Of a DNA stretch of 36,616 nucleotides, positions 26,964 through 34,143 are shown one piece after another (position 1 is the stretch's first letter; each line of letters starts with the position of its first letter). A program made the translations under genes and the position numbers. Below the pieces are notes generated by a model. That model was not told the DNA's origin. It saw only the letters and a program-made list of their open reading frames with translations, and made no database searches. The stretch is from Rhodocyclales bacterium RIFCSPLOWO2_02_FULL_63_24 (GTDB lineage Bacteria; Pseudomonadota; Gammaproteobacteria; Burkholderiales; Rhodocyclaceae): positions 1-36,616 of the forward strand of contig MHZX01000057.1 of assembly GCA_001828935.1 (NCBI GenBank). The letters are read 5' to 3'.

Positions 26964-29570
26964 ATGCCGGCGGCGCCCCAGTCGCCCGCGCTGGCGGCCA
27001 GCGAACTGCGCGAACTGGCCACCCGGACGCGCCAGCATCTGAGCAGCGGACAGCAGACGCTGACCGCCGCCTGGCGGCAGAAAAAAAATGGGGCCGCCCT
27101 GCTCGCAGGCCGCGCCGCACTGGTCGACAACGTCCTGCAAACCGTCTGGGCCGCGCTCGCCATGCCCACGGACTGCGCGCTCGCCGCGGTCGGCGGCTAC
27201 GGGCGCGGCGAACTCTACCCCGGTTCCGACGTCGACCTGCTGATCCTGCTGCCCGACGACAGCCACGGCGCCGCCGAATCCTGCACCACCTCGCGCCTGG
27301 AACAACTGATCGGTCTGCTGTGGGACATCGGCCTCGACATCGGCCACAGCGTGCGCAGCGTCAACCAGTGCCTCGACGAAGCCGAACGCGACATCACGGT
27401 CAAGACCGCGCTGCTCGAGGCGCGCTACCTGGCCGGCGCGCGGACCCTTTACGATGATTTCGAGCAGAGCTACAACGCTTCCCTGGAGCCCGCCGCTTTC
27501 TTCACCGCCAAGCACCTGGAGCAGGCCGAGCGTTACGCCAAGTTCAACGACACGCCCTACAGCCTGGAACCCAACTGCAAGGAAAGCCCCGGTGGCCGCC
27601 GCGATCTGCAGGTGATCCAATGGGTGGCACGCGCCGCCGGCATCGGCGACGACTGGAATGCGCTGGCGCAAGCCGGACTGATCACCGTCGCCGAGGTACG
27701 CCAGTTCGTGCGCGCCGACCGGCTGCTGTGCGACTTGCGCATCGAACTGCATCTGCTGGTGGGCCGCCGCGAAGACCGCTTGCTGTTCGACCACCAGGAG
27801 AATCTCGCCAGCGCCATGGGTATCGGCCCGACCGAGACCAAGCGCGCGTCCGAAGTGCTGATGCAACGCTACTACCAGAATGCCAAGCTGGTCACCCAGC
27901 TCAACGCGCTGGTGCTGCAAATCCTCGCCGACCGCCTGCAGCCTGCGCGGCAAGGCCCGCCGATCGTCATCGACGAGCATTTCCAGATGATCCGCGAGCA
28001 GCTCGACGTGCGCGAGGAAGACGTCTTCCAGCGCTATCCGCGCGCCATACTCGAATGCTTCCTGCTGCAAATGCAGCGTTCGGAGATCAAGGGCCTGACG
28101 CCGCGCACCCTGCGTGCCCTGTGGCGCGCGCAGGGCTGCATCGACGCCGGATTTCGCCGCGATCCGGAAAACCGCGCGCTGTTTCTCAAGCTGTTCCAGC
28201 AGCAGCACCTGATCCACCCGCTGCGGCGCATGAACCAGTACGACATCCTGGGCCGCTACCTGCCGGCCTTCGGGCGCATCGTCGGCCAGATGCAGCACGA
28301 CCTGTTCCATGTCTACACCGTGGACCAGCACATCCTGCAGGTGATGCGCAACCTGCGGCGCTTCGCCATGCCCGAATTCGCCCACGAATACCCGTTCTGC
28401 TCGCGGCTGATGGCCGGCTTCGAGAATCGCTGGCTACTCTACGTCGCCGCCCTGTTCCACGACATCGCCAAGGGGCGCGGCGGCGACCACTCGCAGCTCG
28501 GCAAGCAGGACGCCGCACGCTTCTGTCGCGACCACGGCATCACCGGCAACGACGCCGACCTGGTCGGCTTCCTCGTCGAGCAGCACCTGTCGATGTCGCA
28601 GGTGGCGCAAAAGCAGGACCTCGCCGATCCCGAAGTCATTCTCGCCTTCGCCCGCAGGGTGGGCGATCTGCGCCGGCTCACCGCGCTCTACCTGCTCACC
28701 GTGGCCGACATTCGCGGCACCAGCCCGAAGGTATGGAACGCCTGGAAAGGCAAACTGCTGGAAGACCTGTTCCGCATGACGGCCGGAGTCCTCAGCGGCA
28801 CTGCCGCGCTCCAGCTCACCGGCGTCTCGGAGCGGCAGGAAGAGGCGCGCGGCATCCTGCGCTACCACGGACTGCGCCCCGACGTCGAACTCGATCTGTG
28901 GAGCCAGCTCGATACCGGCTACTTCATACGGCACACCGCCGAGGAAATCGCCTGGCATACGCGCACGCTTTACTACCGGCCGGCCGGCGCGAAGCCGGTG
29001 GTGCGCGCGCGCCTCAATCCGATGGGCGACGGCCTGCAGGTGATGGTCTATGTGCCGGACCAAGCCTTCCTGTTTGCCCGCCTCTGCGGCTACTTTGCCC
29101 GCCTCGGCTACAGCATCGTCGACGCCAAGATCCACACCACGCGTCATGGCTATGCGCTGGACAGCTTCGTGGTTTTCGCTTTCAACGGGGACCAGGCCTA
29201 CCGCGACATGACGGCCCTGATCGAACACGACATCGGCGAGCAGCTCGAACAGCAACCGCCGCTGCCGGCCGCCGTCAGTGGCCGCCTGTCGCGCCAGGTG
29301 CGCCACTTCCCGGTCACTCCCGAAGTGGATATCCGCGCCGACGAACGCGGCAACCAGTACCTGATGGCGATCAACGCCGCCGACCGGCCGGGGCTGCTGT
29401 ATGCCATCGCCCGCGTCCTCGGCCGCCACGGCATCACGCTGCACACGGCGAAGATCGCCACCCTCGGCGAACGCGTCGAGGACGTGTTTCTCATCAGCGG
29501 CAAGGAACTGGCGCAAACCGCCACGCTGGTCAGGCTGGAACAGGACCTGCTCGCCGCGCTTCAGGTATGA
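26964..29570 (+). CDS. glnD: bifunctional uridylyltransferase/uridylyl-removing enzyme GlnD
   Basis: GlnD senses glutamine and (de)uridylylates the PII protein, controlling nitrogen assimilation. From the ATG at 26964 the protein is 868 residues, typical. The nucleotidyltransferase motif GGYGRGELYPGSDVDLLIL is at about 77-95, with SDVD as the catalytic acids. The HD-domain motif FHDIAKGRGGDHSQ is near residue 498, and two C-terminal ACT domains begin at about 690 and 795. An in-frame ATG at 26931, inside the end of map, would add 11 residues. Neither start has a clear ribosome site, so the exact start is uncertain. Confidence 0.96.
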   Translation: MPAAPQSPALAASELRELATRTRQHLSSGQQTLTAAWRQKKNGAALLAGRAALVDNVLQTVWAALAMPTDCALAAVGGYGRGELYPGSDVDLLILLPDDSHGAAESCTTSRLEQLIGLLWDIGLDIGHSVRSVNQCLDEAERDITVKTALLEARYLAGARTLYDDFEQSYNASLEPAAFFTAKHLEQAERYAKFNDTPYSLEPNCKESPGGRRDLQVIQWVARAAGIGDDWNALAQAGLITVAEVRQFVRADRLLCDLRIELHLLVGRREDRLLFDHQENLASAMGIGPTETKRASEVLMQRYYQNAKLVTQLNALVLQILADRLQPARQGPPIVIDEHFQMIREQLDVREEDVFQRYPRAILECFLLQMQRSEIKGLTPRTLRALWRAQGCIDAGFRRDPENRALFLKLFQQQHLIHPLRRMNQYDILGRYLPAFGRIVGQMQHDLFHVYTVDQHILQVMRNLRRFAMPEFAHEYPFCSRLMAGFENRWLLYVAALFHDIAKGRGGDHSQLGKQDAARFCRDHGITGNDADLVGFLVEQHLSMSQVAQKQDLADPEVILAFARRVGDLRRLTALYLLTVADIRGTSPKVWNAWKGKLLEDLFRMTAGVLSGTAALQLTGVSERQEEARGILRYHGLRPDVELDLWSQLDTGYFIRHTAEEIAWHTRTLYYRPAGAKPVVRARLNPMGDGLQVMVYVPDQAFLFARLCGYFARLGYSIVDAKIHTTRHGYALDSFVVFAFNGDQAYRDMTALIEHDIGEQLEQQPPLPAAVSGRLSRQVRHFPVTPEVDIRADERGNQYLMAINAADRPGLLYAIARVLGRHGITLHTAKIATLGERVEDVFLISGKELAQTATLVRLEQDLLAALQV

Positions 29571-29577
29571 TCCCACC

Positions 29578-30051
29578 ATGAGCTGGATACGCGAACAATT
29601 TACCTTCAGCGACCTGCAGCGCCTGCTGTTCAGGCTTGCCGAGCACGTCAGGGCATTTCAAGGACTCACGCCGGCGGAAATCAGCGACCTGCTCGGCAGC
29701 TCGGAAAAATGCACCTTCGTTCCAGGCGCCTACATCGTCAAGGAAGGCAACGTCGGCACCCACATGTACATCATCCTCAGCGGCGAGGCGCGCGTCATGA
29801 AATCGGGCCGCGAGGGCGAGGTCGAACTCGCCCGCCTCGCCCCGGCCGACAGCTTCGGCGAAATGGCACTGGCCGACAACGAGGCGCGCAGCGCCAGCGT
29901 GGTCGCCGATTCCGATTGCGTGCTGGTGCGCATCAACGACCAGATCATCAATTCGCGGCCCGACATCGGCCTCAAGGTCTATCGCAACATCACCAAGGTT
30001 CTATCCACCCGCCTGCGCGCCGCGGACGAACTGCTGGCCTGGCGGCTCTAG
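29578..30051 (+). CDS. cyclic-nucleotide-binding domain protein
   Basis: A 157-residue soluble protein that is essentially one CRP-type cyclic-nucleotide-binding domain (about 30-140) with no DNA-binding helix-turn-helix. The beta-roll motifs are FVPGAYIVKEGNVGTHMYII and LSGEARVM. The phosphate-binding cassette region is SFGEMALADNEARSASVVA, with the expected Glu and Arg. The role is unknown. It starts 7 bp after glnD, suggesting co-transcription, so a link to nitrogen regulation is possible but unproven. Its last 51 bp overlap the convergent hydrolase gene. Confidence 0.87.
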   Translation: MSWIREQFTFSDLQRLLFRLAEHVRAFQGLTPAEISDLLGSSEKCTFVPGAYIVKEGNVGTHMYIILSGEARVMKSGREGEVELARLAPADSFGEMALADNEARSASVVADSDCVLVRINDQIINSRPDIGLKVYRNITKVLSTRLRAADELLAWRL

Positions 30052-30921
30052 GCCCGCAACCGCAGGCTCGGCTGCCTCTAGCGCGGCCCCACGTCGGCCG
30101 GCACCTACCCCGGTTCTCACCCAGGATCGCATCGCCAGCACGGTTTCGCGCTCGATGCCGACAAAACCGTGTTCGGCATAGGCTTCGCACGACGAACTGC
30201 GCGCCGGACCGCCGCCGCGTACCGTCAGCAGCGGGCTGCGGGGCGTTTCCGCAAACTGCTTGGCGGAACGGTAAGGCGTGAAGCGACAGCCGTCATCCTC
30301 GTGATGCACCCACAGCAGGCGCGCCTGCACGCCATCCCAATCCACGCCGGACAGGCCGGGGCCGTTGCCGCTGCTGAGAAACACTGAAGACGACAGTATC
30401 AGCCGCCGCGCCACTCCCGGATTCATGCGCGCCGCAGGCAAGGCGCTGACCGTGCCTTCGCTGGTGCCGACCAGCGTCGAGTCGCTGATGCCATAGCGGC
30501 GCGCAGCCTCTGCCAGCAGCGCCGCGACGTCCGCGCCGTAGCGCGCATCCTGGCGAAACTGCTGGCTGAAGCTGGTCCATTGATCGGACGGTGCATCGAC
30601 TGAAATGACCAGTGTCTCCTCGTCCAGCCAGTGCCGCCGCGCACGGATCAGGAAGTTGCCGCCCAGCTCGAAGCGCGGCTGTCCGCCTTCCTCGCGCAGC
30701 TTCATGATCGACGGGTAACCGGGAAACAGCACGATGCCGTACTTGAAGGCCTTCGCCTCCGGCTTGTGGGTCACCAGGCCGGCAATGCCGTAGTCCTTGA
30801 GGGCCGCGGTCAGCACCGTGTTGGTCAGCGCCCGGTTGGGATCGCCCTGGGCCTGCTTCGGCATCGCGGCGAGCGCGGCCGCGAGCAACAGTCCCGCGCA
30901 AGCGGAGCGAGCCAGATCCAT
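30001..30921 (-). CDS. exported alpha/beta-hydrolase-like protein
   Basis: A 306-residue protein from the ATG at 30921. Residues 1-26 look like a signal peptide (DLARSACAGLLLAAALAAMPKQAQG). An alpha/beta-hydrolase fold is suggested by GTSEG at 152-156 with nucleophile Ser154, the acidic VHHEDD near 205-210, and His251 in EHGFVG. The substrate is unknown. The C-terminal 30 residues (Gly/Ala/Glu-rich) lie in the part that overlaps the cyclic-nucleotide-binding gene on the opposite strand, and may have been gained by stop loss. A start at 31017 is also open but would add an unlikely Ser/Arg-rich stretch. Confidence 0.72.
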   Translation of the reverse strand: MDLARSACAGLLLAAALAAMPKQAQGDPNRALTNTVLTAALKDYGIAGLVTHKPEAKAFKYGIVLFPGYPSIMKLREEGGQPRFELGGNFLIRARRHWLDEETLVISVDAPSDQWTSFSQQFRQDARYGADVAALLAEAARRYGISDSTLVGTSEGTVSALPAARMNPGVARRLILSSSVFLSSGNGPGLSGVDWDGVQARLLWVHHEDDGCRFTPYRSAKQFAETPRSPLLTVRGGGPARSSSCEAYAEHGFVGIERETVLAMRSWVRTGVGAGRRGAALEAAEPAVAGLEPPGQQFVRGAQAGG

Positions 30922-30946
30922 CGGCGCCGCGGTCCGGCTGACCGCC

Positions 30947-31222
30947 CTACTTGTTGATTTCCTTCGGCAACTGATACTGCAGGCACTCGTCGAGGCTGGC
31001 GACGCTGAACTCGGCATCCGAGCGCGGCCGCAGCCTCACCGACAACACATCGCCGTCGGCCGAAGTATCCATGCTGGCGATCTTCATGCACTCGCCCGAG
31101 GTACAGGCCCAGGCGCTTTGCCGACAGCGGCCGATGGCCTCGATCACCTCCTGCACCTGCCCGCCCAGATGTTCGAAACGGACGATGACGTCCTTGTCCT
31201 GCTTTTCGATCTTGAATTTCAT
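30947..31222 (-). CDS. hypothetical protein, 91 aa
   Basis: I do not recognise this protein. It begins MKFKIEKQDKDVIVRFEHLGGQ, contains two cysteines in AWACTSGEC and one in DECLQYQ, and has no signal peptide or membrane segment. The ATG at 31222 is preceded by a strong GGAGG ribosome site (GAGGAGGGGCGCG), which supports it being a real gene. It is followed 25 bp later by the hydrolase gene on the same strand, so the two may be co-transcribed. The ~170-bp stretch from 31223 to 31392 contains no gene that I can support. Confidence 0.7.
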   Translation of the reverse strand: MKFKIEKQDKDVIVRFEHLGGQVQEVIEAIGRCRQSAWACTSGECMKIASMDTSADGDVLSVRLRPRSDAEFSVASLDECLQYQLPKEINK

Positions 31223-31392
31223 CGCGCCCCTCCTCGCCCTTGTTTGTCCCATTCTAGTCAACAATTCCCCGAACGCCGAAGACGCAGACGCATCCGGTCG
31301 GCGCGGCAACATGGGGAATGCGCGGCACCGCCGATGAAAGTCGGCGCTGGCGACACGGCGCAGCCGCCGCCGAGATGGCCCGCGCGGACCGC

Positions 31393-31686
31393 TCAGTTGT
31401 CTTTCGCCGGATTCGCTGCCGGCTTCTTCGCAGAGGATTTCTTTTTCCCGGACTTGGCAGCTTGGCCGGCCGGCGCCGCCCCATTTCCGCCGGGCGTCGA
31501 GGCGGGGGACTCGAATACAGCCTTGCCCCCTTGCCAGTCGCCGGTCTTTCCCCGTGGGCATCCGGGGCCGGGGCAATCGGGCTCCAGGATGGCGGAAGGC
31601 TTTGCATCCGGCGCCTTGCAAAAGCCGCTGTCCACCGCGGCAAACGCCAGGAGAAAAACAGCGCTGACGCTCTTCAATGTCTTCAT
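31393..31686 (-). CDS. small exported hypothetical protein, 97 aa
   Basis: A 97-residue protein with a signal peptide (KTLKSVSAVFLLAFAAVDSG, about 1-22), a cysteine pair in PDCPGPGCPRG, and a lysine/alanine/proline-rich low-complexity C-terminus (AKSGKKKSSAKKPAANPAK). It is probably periplasmic. The function is unknown. Its ATG overlaps the stop of the upstream one-TM protein gene by 4 bp (ATGA), so the two are likely translationally coupled. Confidence 0.65.
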   Translation of the reverse strand: MKTLKSVSAVFLLAFAAVDSGFCKAPDAKPSAILEPDCPGPGCPRGKTGDWQGGKAVFESPASTPGGNGAAPAGQAAKSGKKKSSAKKPAANPAKDN

Positions 31687-32258
31687 CTCGGTGTGGCCTC
31701 CAGTCGAAGTTGCGACATGATCCGATCCCTATGCATTTGCCAGGTCGCGGCGGGCGCCAGTTCGCTCAGTCGCAGATTGCCTTGGGTGGCCTCGAACGCG
31801 AAGTACTCGTCGATGGCCTGCCGCGCCGACGGCCCGAACAGCAGGGACGCCTCCCAGAGCGTGCTTTCCAGCCCCTCCCAGGCGATGTCGCGGTCCCTGA
31901 CGTACTGGTTCTTCCGCGTCTTCTCGTCCCTGGTGAGGGAACCGGTCTTCGCTTCCAAGCCGGCGATACCGCGCAAACGATTCCAGTTCGCGATGTAGGC
32001 GGAGAAGTGCTTCGCCGAGGAAGTCCATACCCGCATTTTCTGTTCGTAGAGGAACTGCTGGGACGCGGAGAAGCGTTTGCTCTCTTCGAGCTGGTAGCCG
32101 GAGGCAAACGCGATCAGGCCGACAATGGCCGGCGCCAACAGATATTGCGCGATCCAGACGAGGACTCCTTTTGCCGGCGAGCGATGCGCAGCGCGCGAAG
32201 CAGTCGTTCCGACCGGATGACTCGCTCTCCAATGCCGGAAACGGGACGGCTTAGACAT
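31683..32258 (-). CDS. hypothetical protein with one transmembrane segment, 191 aa
   Basis: I do not recognise a family. The protein has a basic Arg/Ser-rich N-terminus (about 1-30), one hydrophobic segment (about 33-52, VLVWIAQYLLAPAIVGLIAF), and a soluble, largely helical remainder rich in charged residues (about 60-185). It is coupled to the small exported protein downstream. The start at 32258 is the first available ATG and the N-terminal region is unusual, so the true start might lie further in. Confidence 0.62.
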   Translation of the reverse strand: MSKPSRFRHWRASHPVGTTASRAAHRSPAKGVLVWIAQYLLAPAIVGLIAFASGYQLEESKRFSASQQFLYEQKMRVWTSSAKHFSAYIANWNRLRGIAGLEAKTGSLTRDEKTRKNQYVRDRDIAWEGLESTLWEASLLFGPSARQAIDEYFAFEATQGNLRLSELAPAATWQMHRDRIMSQLRLEATPR

Positions 32259-32390
32259 AGGTGGTGGCCAAAAAGAAGGTGATCGGATCAGCTAAGGACC
32301 AAACACTCGATTCCGCGAAACGACATCGATCCAAAACGCAAATGGATAGTCATCATAGATCCCGAAAGTCGTTGCACGGCGACGTTGAAA

Positions 32391-32792
32391 CTACGCCGGG
32401 TATGGGGAAAACTGATCCGCCACCGCCCACCATCCGTCAGCCTCCTTGACCAAGAAAAATATGTCGCGGCCTCCCATGTCGATGGTGCGCCCGTCCATAT
32501 CAAAGGACATGTCGAAGTAGTAAGCGACGACGGCCGAGTTGCCGTAGACGTGGATTACCGGATCGACTTCTGCCCAGCGATGAATGCGCGCGGCAGCGGC
32601 AAAACCTTTCCAGCCGGCAACGCAAGCGGCGCCGCCATCGAGGCGATTGCGGTCGGTAGCCGTGATGGCAACCATGTCCCGGTGAAAGAACTTGGCGAGG
32701 TCGTCGGGATTGCCTTTGGTCCAAGCGTCATTCATCGCACGAACAGTCGTCCAGATTTCTTGTTTTACCGGATCGTCAAAATTGATGGTCAT
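32391..32792 (-). CDS. SnoaL/DUF4440-like (NTF2-fold) protein, 133 aa
   Basis: A 133-residue protein of the NTF2-like superfamily. The conserved layout is visible: an N-terminal helix with DAWTKGNPDDLAKFFHRDM, a middle strand HVYGNSAVVAYYFDMSF, and a C-terminal ...DIFFLVKEADGWWAVADQFS. The fold serves as a small-molecule-binding or enzymatic domain, and the substrate cannot be predicted here. The ATG at 32792 follows a GGAAG ribosome site, and the group II intron-like element ends only 26 bp upstream. By position it is the last cassette gene of the attC array, but no attC is evident downstream (32,300-32,390). The stretch 32,259-32,390 holds no gene I can support. Confidence 0.82.
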   Translation of the reverse strand: MTINFDDPVKQEIWTTVRAMNDAWTKGNPDDLAKFFHRDMVAITATDRNRLDGGAACVAGWKGFAAAARIHRWAEVDPVIHVYGNSAVVAYYFDMSFDMDGRTIDMGGRDIFFLVKEADGWWAVADQFSPYPA

Positions 32793-32818
32793 GGAAACTT
32801 CCGTTTAGCAATTGCGGA

Positions 32819-33220
32819 ATCGGGATAGGGGAAAGCCTCACAGCCTCCCCCTCCCACACCACCGGACGTACGGGTTGCCGGTCGCCCAGCTTCACTGTTC
32901 CGAAGCACCGGAGAGATCTCCCGGGGTAAGACGCGTTACCTTCACTGCATAGACGCCGGATTTATGCCCCGAAGGTAATCCCCTGGTGGGACAAAATGTA
33001 CTCTACTGCCGCAGATGGAGGACTTCGCGGACACGTGCCCGCTGGTCCCGGATGCATCACGCCTCATATCCGGTTTTTGTTCATCGCCCCGCAGCTTTGG
33101 ATTGGGCGCCCCGATAAACCCCGCCTCGCGGCGACGCCCTTGCCCTTCTCCTTGCCTTCGGCTCTGCAAACCTGGCCATCGGACTTTCACCGACGAAGTA
33201 ACGCGCCATGCCCGGCGCAC
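32819..33220 (-). mobile_element. ORF-less group II intron-like element (IIC-attC type)
   Basis: Read on minus, the element begins GTGCGCC (canonical GUGYG start) at 33220, contains GGTGAAAGTCC typical of the 5' domain, and ends TATCCCGAT at 32819. Its last ~70 nt match the 3' end of the reverse-transcriptase intron at 35168 (CCCGTACGTCCGGTGGTG, GGGAGGG, TATCCCGATT). The total of about 402 nt has no reverse-transcriptase gene. The domain V region looks shortened on its 5' strand (ACCGGC directly followed by AACCCG), so splicing is probably lost. The 5' junction lies inside the core box of an attC (…ACGT|GTGCG), the known target for group IIC-attC introns. Boundaries at the 3' end are uncertain by 1-2 bases. 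Confidence 0.75.
32936..32991. repeat. REP-like hairpin element within the short intron, copy B
   Basis: TTACCTTC at 32936-32943 pairs with GAAGGTAA at 32971-32978, and ATCCCCTGGTGGGA follows at 32978-32991. The latter matches the second part of the elements at 3421-3471 and 10581-10666. The stretch ATTTATGCC (32960-32968) is also shared with copy A. The resemblance may mean a REP-like element entered the intron, or that the motif arose from intron structure. Confidence 0.45.
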
Positions 33221-33290
33221 ACGTGGAGGTCACCGGCGCTGCGCGGCTTTATCGCGCAGCGTCCAGCGACCGAAGGGAGCGAGGTTGGGG
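33221..33290 (-). other. integron attC site 3, split in its R' box by the intron
   Basis: On minus the site runs from CCCCAAC (33290-33284, R'' box, RYYYAAC-like) through a central stem CGCTGCGCG ATAAAGC CGCGCAGCG and GCCGGTGACCTCCAC to the half R' box GT at 33222-33221. The intron begins directly after. The centre is identical to attC site 2 over CTGCGCGATAAAGCCGCGCAG and beyond. The remainder of the R' box would resume on the far side of the intron at 32818. Confidence 0.8.
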
Positions 33291-33307
33291 GCGGCAGTTG
33301 GCACCGG

Positions 33308-33574
33308 CTATTCCTTTCTGCCCAGAATTGCCGAAATAGCCTGTGCAGGCGCGATGCAACTTTGAGGGGTAAGGCTGAGATCAAATGCTTGATTGAGAAC
33401 ATCCATCACAAACCTCTCAGCTTTCACGGAATTTCCCCGTACCTTCAGCCCAAAGATTATGTCGGTAGCTTCGACACGGTAGCCGTCAAGGTCTGCAACG
33501 TTCTTTGCGCCTTCGCCCAGTGGATTCCATTGGGCAAGAACGCTTGCTACGGCAGTGATTTGTTCTTCATTCAT
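33308..33574 (-). CDS. hypothetical cassette protein, 88 aa
   Basis: I do not recognise the family. From the ATG at 33574 (MNEEQITAVASVLAQWNPLG) the protein is 88 residues, soluble and helical-looking, with one cysteine (SCIAPAQAISAIL near the C-terminus). The start overlaps the stop of the zinc-ribbon gene by 4 bp (ATGA), so the two are probably coupled. An in-frame ATG at 33598 is less likely. It ends 17 bp before attC site 3, as expected for a cassette gene. Confidence 0.72.
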   Translation of the reverse strand: MNEEQITAVASVLAQWNPLGEGAKNVADLDGYRVEATDIIFGLKVRGNSVKAERFVMDVLNQAFDLSLTPQSCIAPAQAISAILGRKE

Positions 33575-33765
33575 TTTCGCCCTCCGTGCGCCGGACACAA
33601 TCCCGCCCAGAACTCCTGATATGGCATGACCTGTTCATGTTTGGCTCGCCAATGTGCGTCGATACCGTCCCACCCATTGCCCTGGAAGACGTGATCGCAC
33701 TCTGGGCAGACGCGCGGTGGTTCGGTTTTGAGCTTTCTCTCGCAGCAAAGACAGGACTTCTGCAT
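33571..33765 (-). CDS. small zinc-ribbon-like cassette protein, 64 aa
   Basis: A 64-residue protein with likely metal ligands: CLCC (5-8), CPEC (20-23), a His pair in DAHWRAKHE, and Cys in GLCPAHGG. The layout suggests a zinc ribbon followed by a small helical motif. The function is unknown. The start at 33765 has an excellent AGGAG ribosome site 6 bp upstream and lies only 16 bp from the end of attC site 2, the usual short leader of integron cassettes. It forms a two-gene cassette with the downstream 88-aa gene. Confidence 0.75.
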   Translation of the reverse strand: MQKSCLCCERKLKTEPPRVCPECDHVFQGNGWDGIDAHWRAKHEQVMPYQEFWAGLCPAHGGRK

Positions 33766-33781
33766 AGCGATCTCCTAAAGT

Positions 33782-33851
33782 CCCCAACGTAGAAGTCACC
33801 GGCGCTGCGCGGCTTTATCGCGCAGCGTCCGTGTGGACTGCCGGGTTGGGG
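33782..33851 (-). other. integron attC site 2 (complete)
   Basis: A 70-bp site. On minus the R'' box CCCCAAC (33851-33845) is perfectly complementary to the R' box GTTGGGG (33788-33782). Between them are CCGGCAGTCCACACGGAC, the central stem CGCTGCGCG/CGCGCAGCG with loop ATAAAGC, and GCCGGTGACTTCTAC. This is the standard attC architecture (RYYYAAC ... GTTRRRY), with the box consensus relaxed at one end position. It is the clearest of the three attC sites and defines their orientation with the genes, on minus. Confidence 0.88.
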
Positions 33852-34143
33852 CCTGACCATCAACGTAAGCATCGAGAAGCCGGCGAATCATGCGCTGGTA
33901 CTGAGTGTGATGCTTCGAAGCCTCCGACTTGAAGAACTCGATGCTCTTCTTGCTCAGAGCCAGAGTTACTTTCACGCCCTCTTCACGAAATGCCAATTCA
34001 GCCGGCGAGGGGAGGAAGTCGGGAACCACCTGAACTTTGCCAAGGGGTTCATCGGTGTATTTAATTTTAGTTTCGGCGTAACGCCGGCTTGCACCGGCAT
34101 TAGCCTTCTCTGAACCTCCGCTACGCTGCGTTTTCGCGCTCAT
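33796..34143 (-). CDS. CopG/BrnA-like antitoxin
   Basis: A 115-residue protein from the ATG at 34143, which has an AGGAAAGG ribosome site about 7 bp upstream. The C-terminal half carries a ribbon-helix-helix-like DNA-binding segment (VKVTLALSKKSIEFFKSEAS, then HHTQYQRMIRRLLDAYV, about 62-98), as in antitoxins paired with BrnT-type toxins. It overlaps the toxin gene by 23 bp. The last dozen codons and the stop (TLRDKAAQRR) lie inside attC site 2, so the recombination site encodes part of the protein. Confidence 0.82.
   Translation of the reverse strand: MSAKTQRSGGSEKANAGASRRYAETKIKYTDEPLGKVQVVPDFLPSPAELAFREEGVKVTLALSKKSIEFFKSEASKHHTQYQRMIRRLLDAYVDGQAPTRQSTRTLRDKAAQRR

Noticed and set aside
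26718..28385. 555-residue frame on minus antisense to glnD, and a 653-residue second frame on plus at 27620-29581
   Set aside because: Both overlap the unmistakable GlnD coding frame and have repetitive Arg/Gln/Ala-rich composition typical of shadow frames.
32300..32360. weak inverted repeat after the DUF4440-like gene as a fourth attC
   Set aside because: The AACGAC/GTCGTT arms are short, with no RYYYAAC/GTTRRRY pair and no similarity to the other three sites.
32942..33220. 92-residue frame on minus starting in GTGCGCC
   Set aside because: It coincides with the 5' structural part of the group II intron-like element; frames of this sort in intron RNA domains are commonly mis-annotated as proteins.
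33567..33872. 101-residue frame on minus crossing attC site 2
   Set aside because: It is a different frame from the well-supported zinc-ribbon gene at 33571-33765 and runs through the attC hairpin without a plausible start signal.
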